Source of the DNA: an uncultured Sphingomonadales bacterium
GTDB lineage: Bacteria; Pseudomonadota; Alphaproteobacteria; Sphingomonadales; Sphingomonadaceae
Reading direction: 5' to 3'
Length of the DNA stretch: 7,150 nucleotides
Assembly (NCBI GenBank): GCA_937898535.1
Contig: CALDKP010000394.1
Span: forward strand, 1-7,150
Below the pieces are notes generated by a model. That model worked only from the letters and a program-made list of their open reading frames with translations, was not told the origin of the DNA and made no database searches. How positions within the stretch are numbered: position 1 is the first letter of the stretch; every line of letters begins with the position of its first letter. A program made the position numbers and the translations under genes. This document shows positions 6,453 through 7,150 of this stretch, piece by piece.

Positions 6453-7150
6453 TCAGGCGGTCAGCAAGACGCCACGGAAGATGGGGTCTTCCATCGCTCG
6501 GCCTGTACCGATTGCAACGCAGGTCAGCGGGTCTTCAGCGACCGTGACCGGCAGTCCGGTTTCATCACGCAGATATTCGTCGAGGCCAGCCATCAACGCG
6601 CCGCCACCTGTCAGAACAATCCCTTGATCGACGATGTCCGCCGCGAGTTCTGGCGCGGTATTTTCAAGCGCGATGCGCACACCTTCAAGGATGGTGCCAA
6701 TGGGTTCTGACAAGGCTTCGGCAATCTGGGCCTGGTTGATAGTAATTTCCTTTGGCACGCCGTTTACAAGATCGCGGCCCTTGATGTGCAATGTCTGGCC
6801 AACGCCATCTGCTGGCGGACGTGCGGTACCGAAATCCTTCTTAATCCGCTCGGCCGTTGCTTCACCGATCAACAGGTTATGGTGTCGTCGGACATAGGAG
6901 ACAATCGACTCGTCCATCTTGTCACCTCCGGTACGAACCGAGGTGGTGTAGGCAAGGCCGCGCAGCGACAGGACGGCAACTTCGGTGGTACCACCGCCAA
7001 TGTCGACCACCATTGAACCGATGGGTTCAGTCACAGGCATGTCCGCGCCGATGGCTGCAGCCATGGGTTCTTCAATCAGGAACACTTCGGAAGCGCCCGC
7101 GTTGGACGCTGCATCGCGAATCGCGCGGCGCTCGACCGATGTGGAGCCCG
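6453..7150 (-). CDS. mreB: Rod-shape-determining actin homologue MreB (C-terminal two thirds; 5' end outside the window)
   Basis: MreB forms ATP-dependent filaments under the inner membrane that steer side-wall synthesis. The frame stays open to the window edge, giving 231 complete codons. It begins GSTSVERRAIRDAA, which corresponds to the segment after the conserved VP(C)G of MreB. In fragment numbering, LIEEPMAAAIGA at about 24-35 is the MreB signature. DIGGGTTEVAV at 49-59 is the second phosphate-binding loop, GGDKMDESI follows at 74-82, and TGGGALMAGLDEYL at 180-193 is the adenosine motif. It ends GVLLTA and stops with TGA 13 nt before mreC. An inner GTG at 7085 is not the start, since conserved sequence continues upstream. 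About 115 N-terminal residues are missing, judged from a usual length near 347. As first gene of the cluster its promoter should lie to the right of the window. Confidence 0.97.
   Translation of the reverse strand, partial: GSTSVERRAIRDAASNAGASEVFLIEEPMAAAIGADMPVTEPIGSMVVDIGGGTTEVAVLSLRGLAYTTSVRTGGDKMDESIVSYVRRHHNLLIGEATAERIKKDFGTARPPADGVGQTLHIKGRDLVNGVPKEITINQAQIAEALSEPIGTILEGVRIALENTAPELAADIVDQGIVLTGGGALMAGLDEYLRDETGLPVTVAEDPLTCVAIGTGRAMEDPIFRGVLLTA

Overview
This window looks like a chromosomal segment of an alphaproteobacterium, most likely of the order Sphingomonadales. That rests on the gene order, the GC-rich mre genes, the protein character and a lysine tRNA with anticodon CUU and an encoded CCA end. 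The placement is an inference from memory of the families, not a database match. Every gene I can support lies on the minus strand, so transcription runs from high to low coordinates.

From the right edge down to about 1973 lies the rod-shape (elongasome) cluster in the order mreB (cut by the window edge), mreC, mreD, mrdA (penicillin-binding protein 2), rodA. mreB and mreC are 13 nt apart. Each of the next three junctions is a 4-nt ATGA overlap of stop and start codons, which points to one translationally coupled operon. The products work as one machine. MreB filaments on the inner membrane face organise MreC and MreD. These hold PBP2 (transpeptidase) and RodA (SEDS glycosyltransferase), which build lateral-wall peptidoglycan.

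A perfect 9-bp hairpin follows the rodA stop codon. It lacks a U-tract, and its 3' arm carries a TTGACA box that could serve the next gene, tRNA-Lys(CUU), at 1885-1810. The tRNA encodes its own CCA and is followed at once by five T residues.

Between the tRNA and the next gene lies an AT-rich, roughly 200-nt stretch (1607-1809) with two dyads and a tandem 10-bp repeat. It leads into a secreted M20 metallopeptidase resembling glutamate carboxypeptidase (carboxypeptidase G2), which keeps all the expected zinc-site residues. Positions 1-370 hold no gene I can support, only weak palindromes.

Most of the window is ordinary housekeeping DNA. I see no CRISPR array, insertion sequence, defence system or evident new system. 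The parts worth a second look are the small structured spacers around the tRNA, the tRNA's own irregular base pairs, and the substrate of the M20 enzyme.
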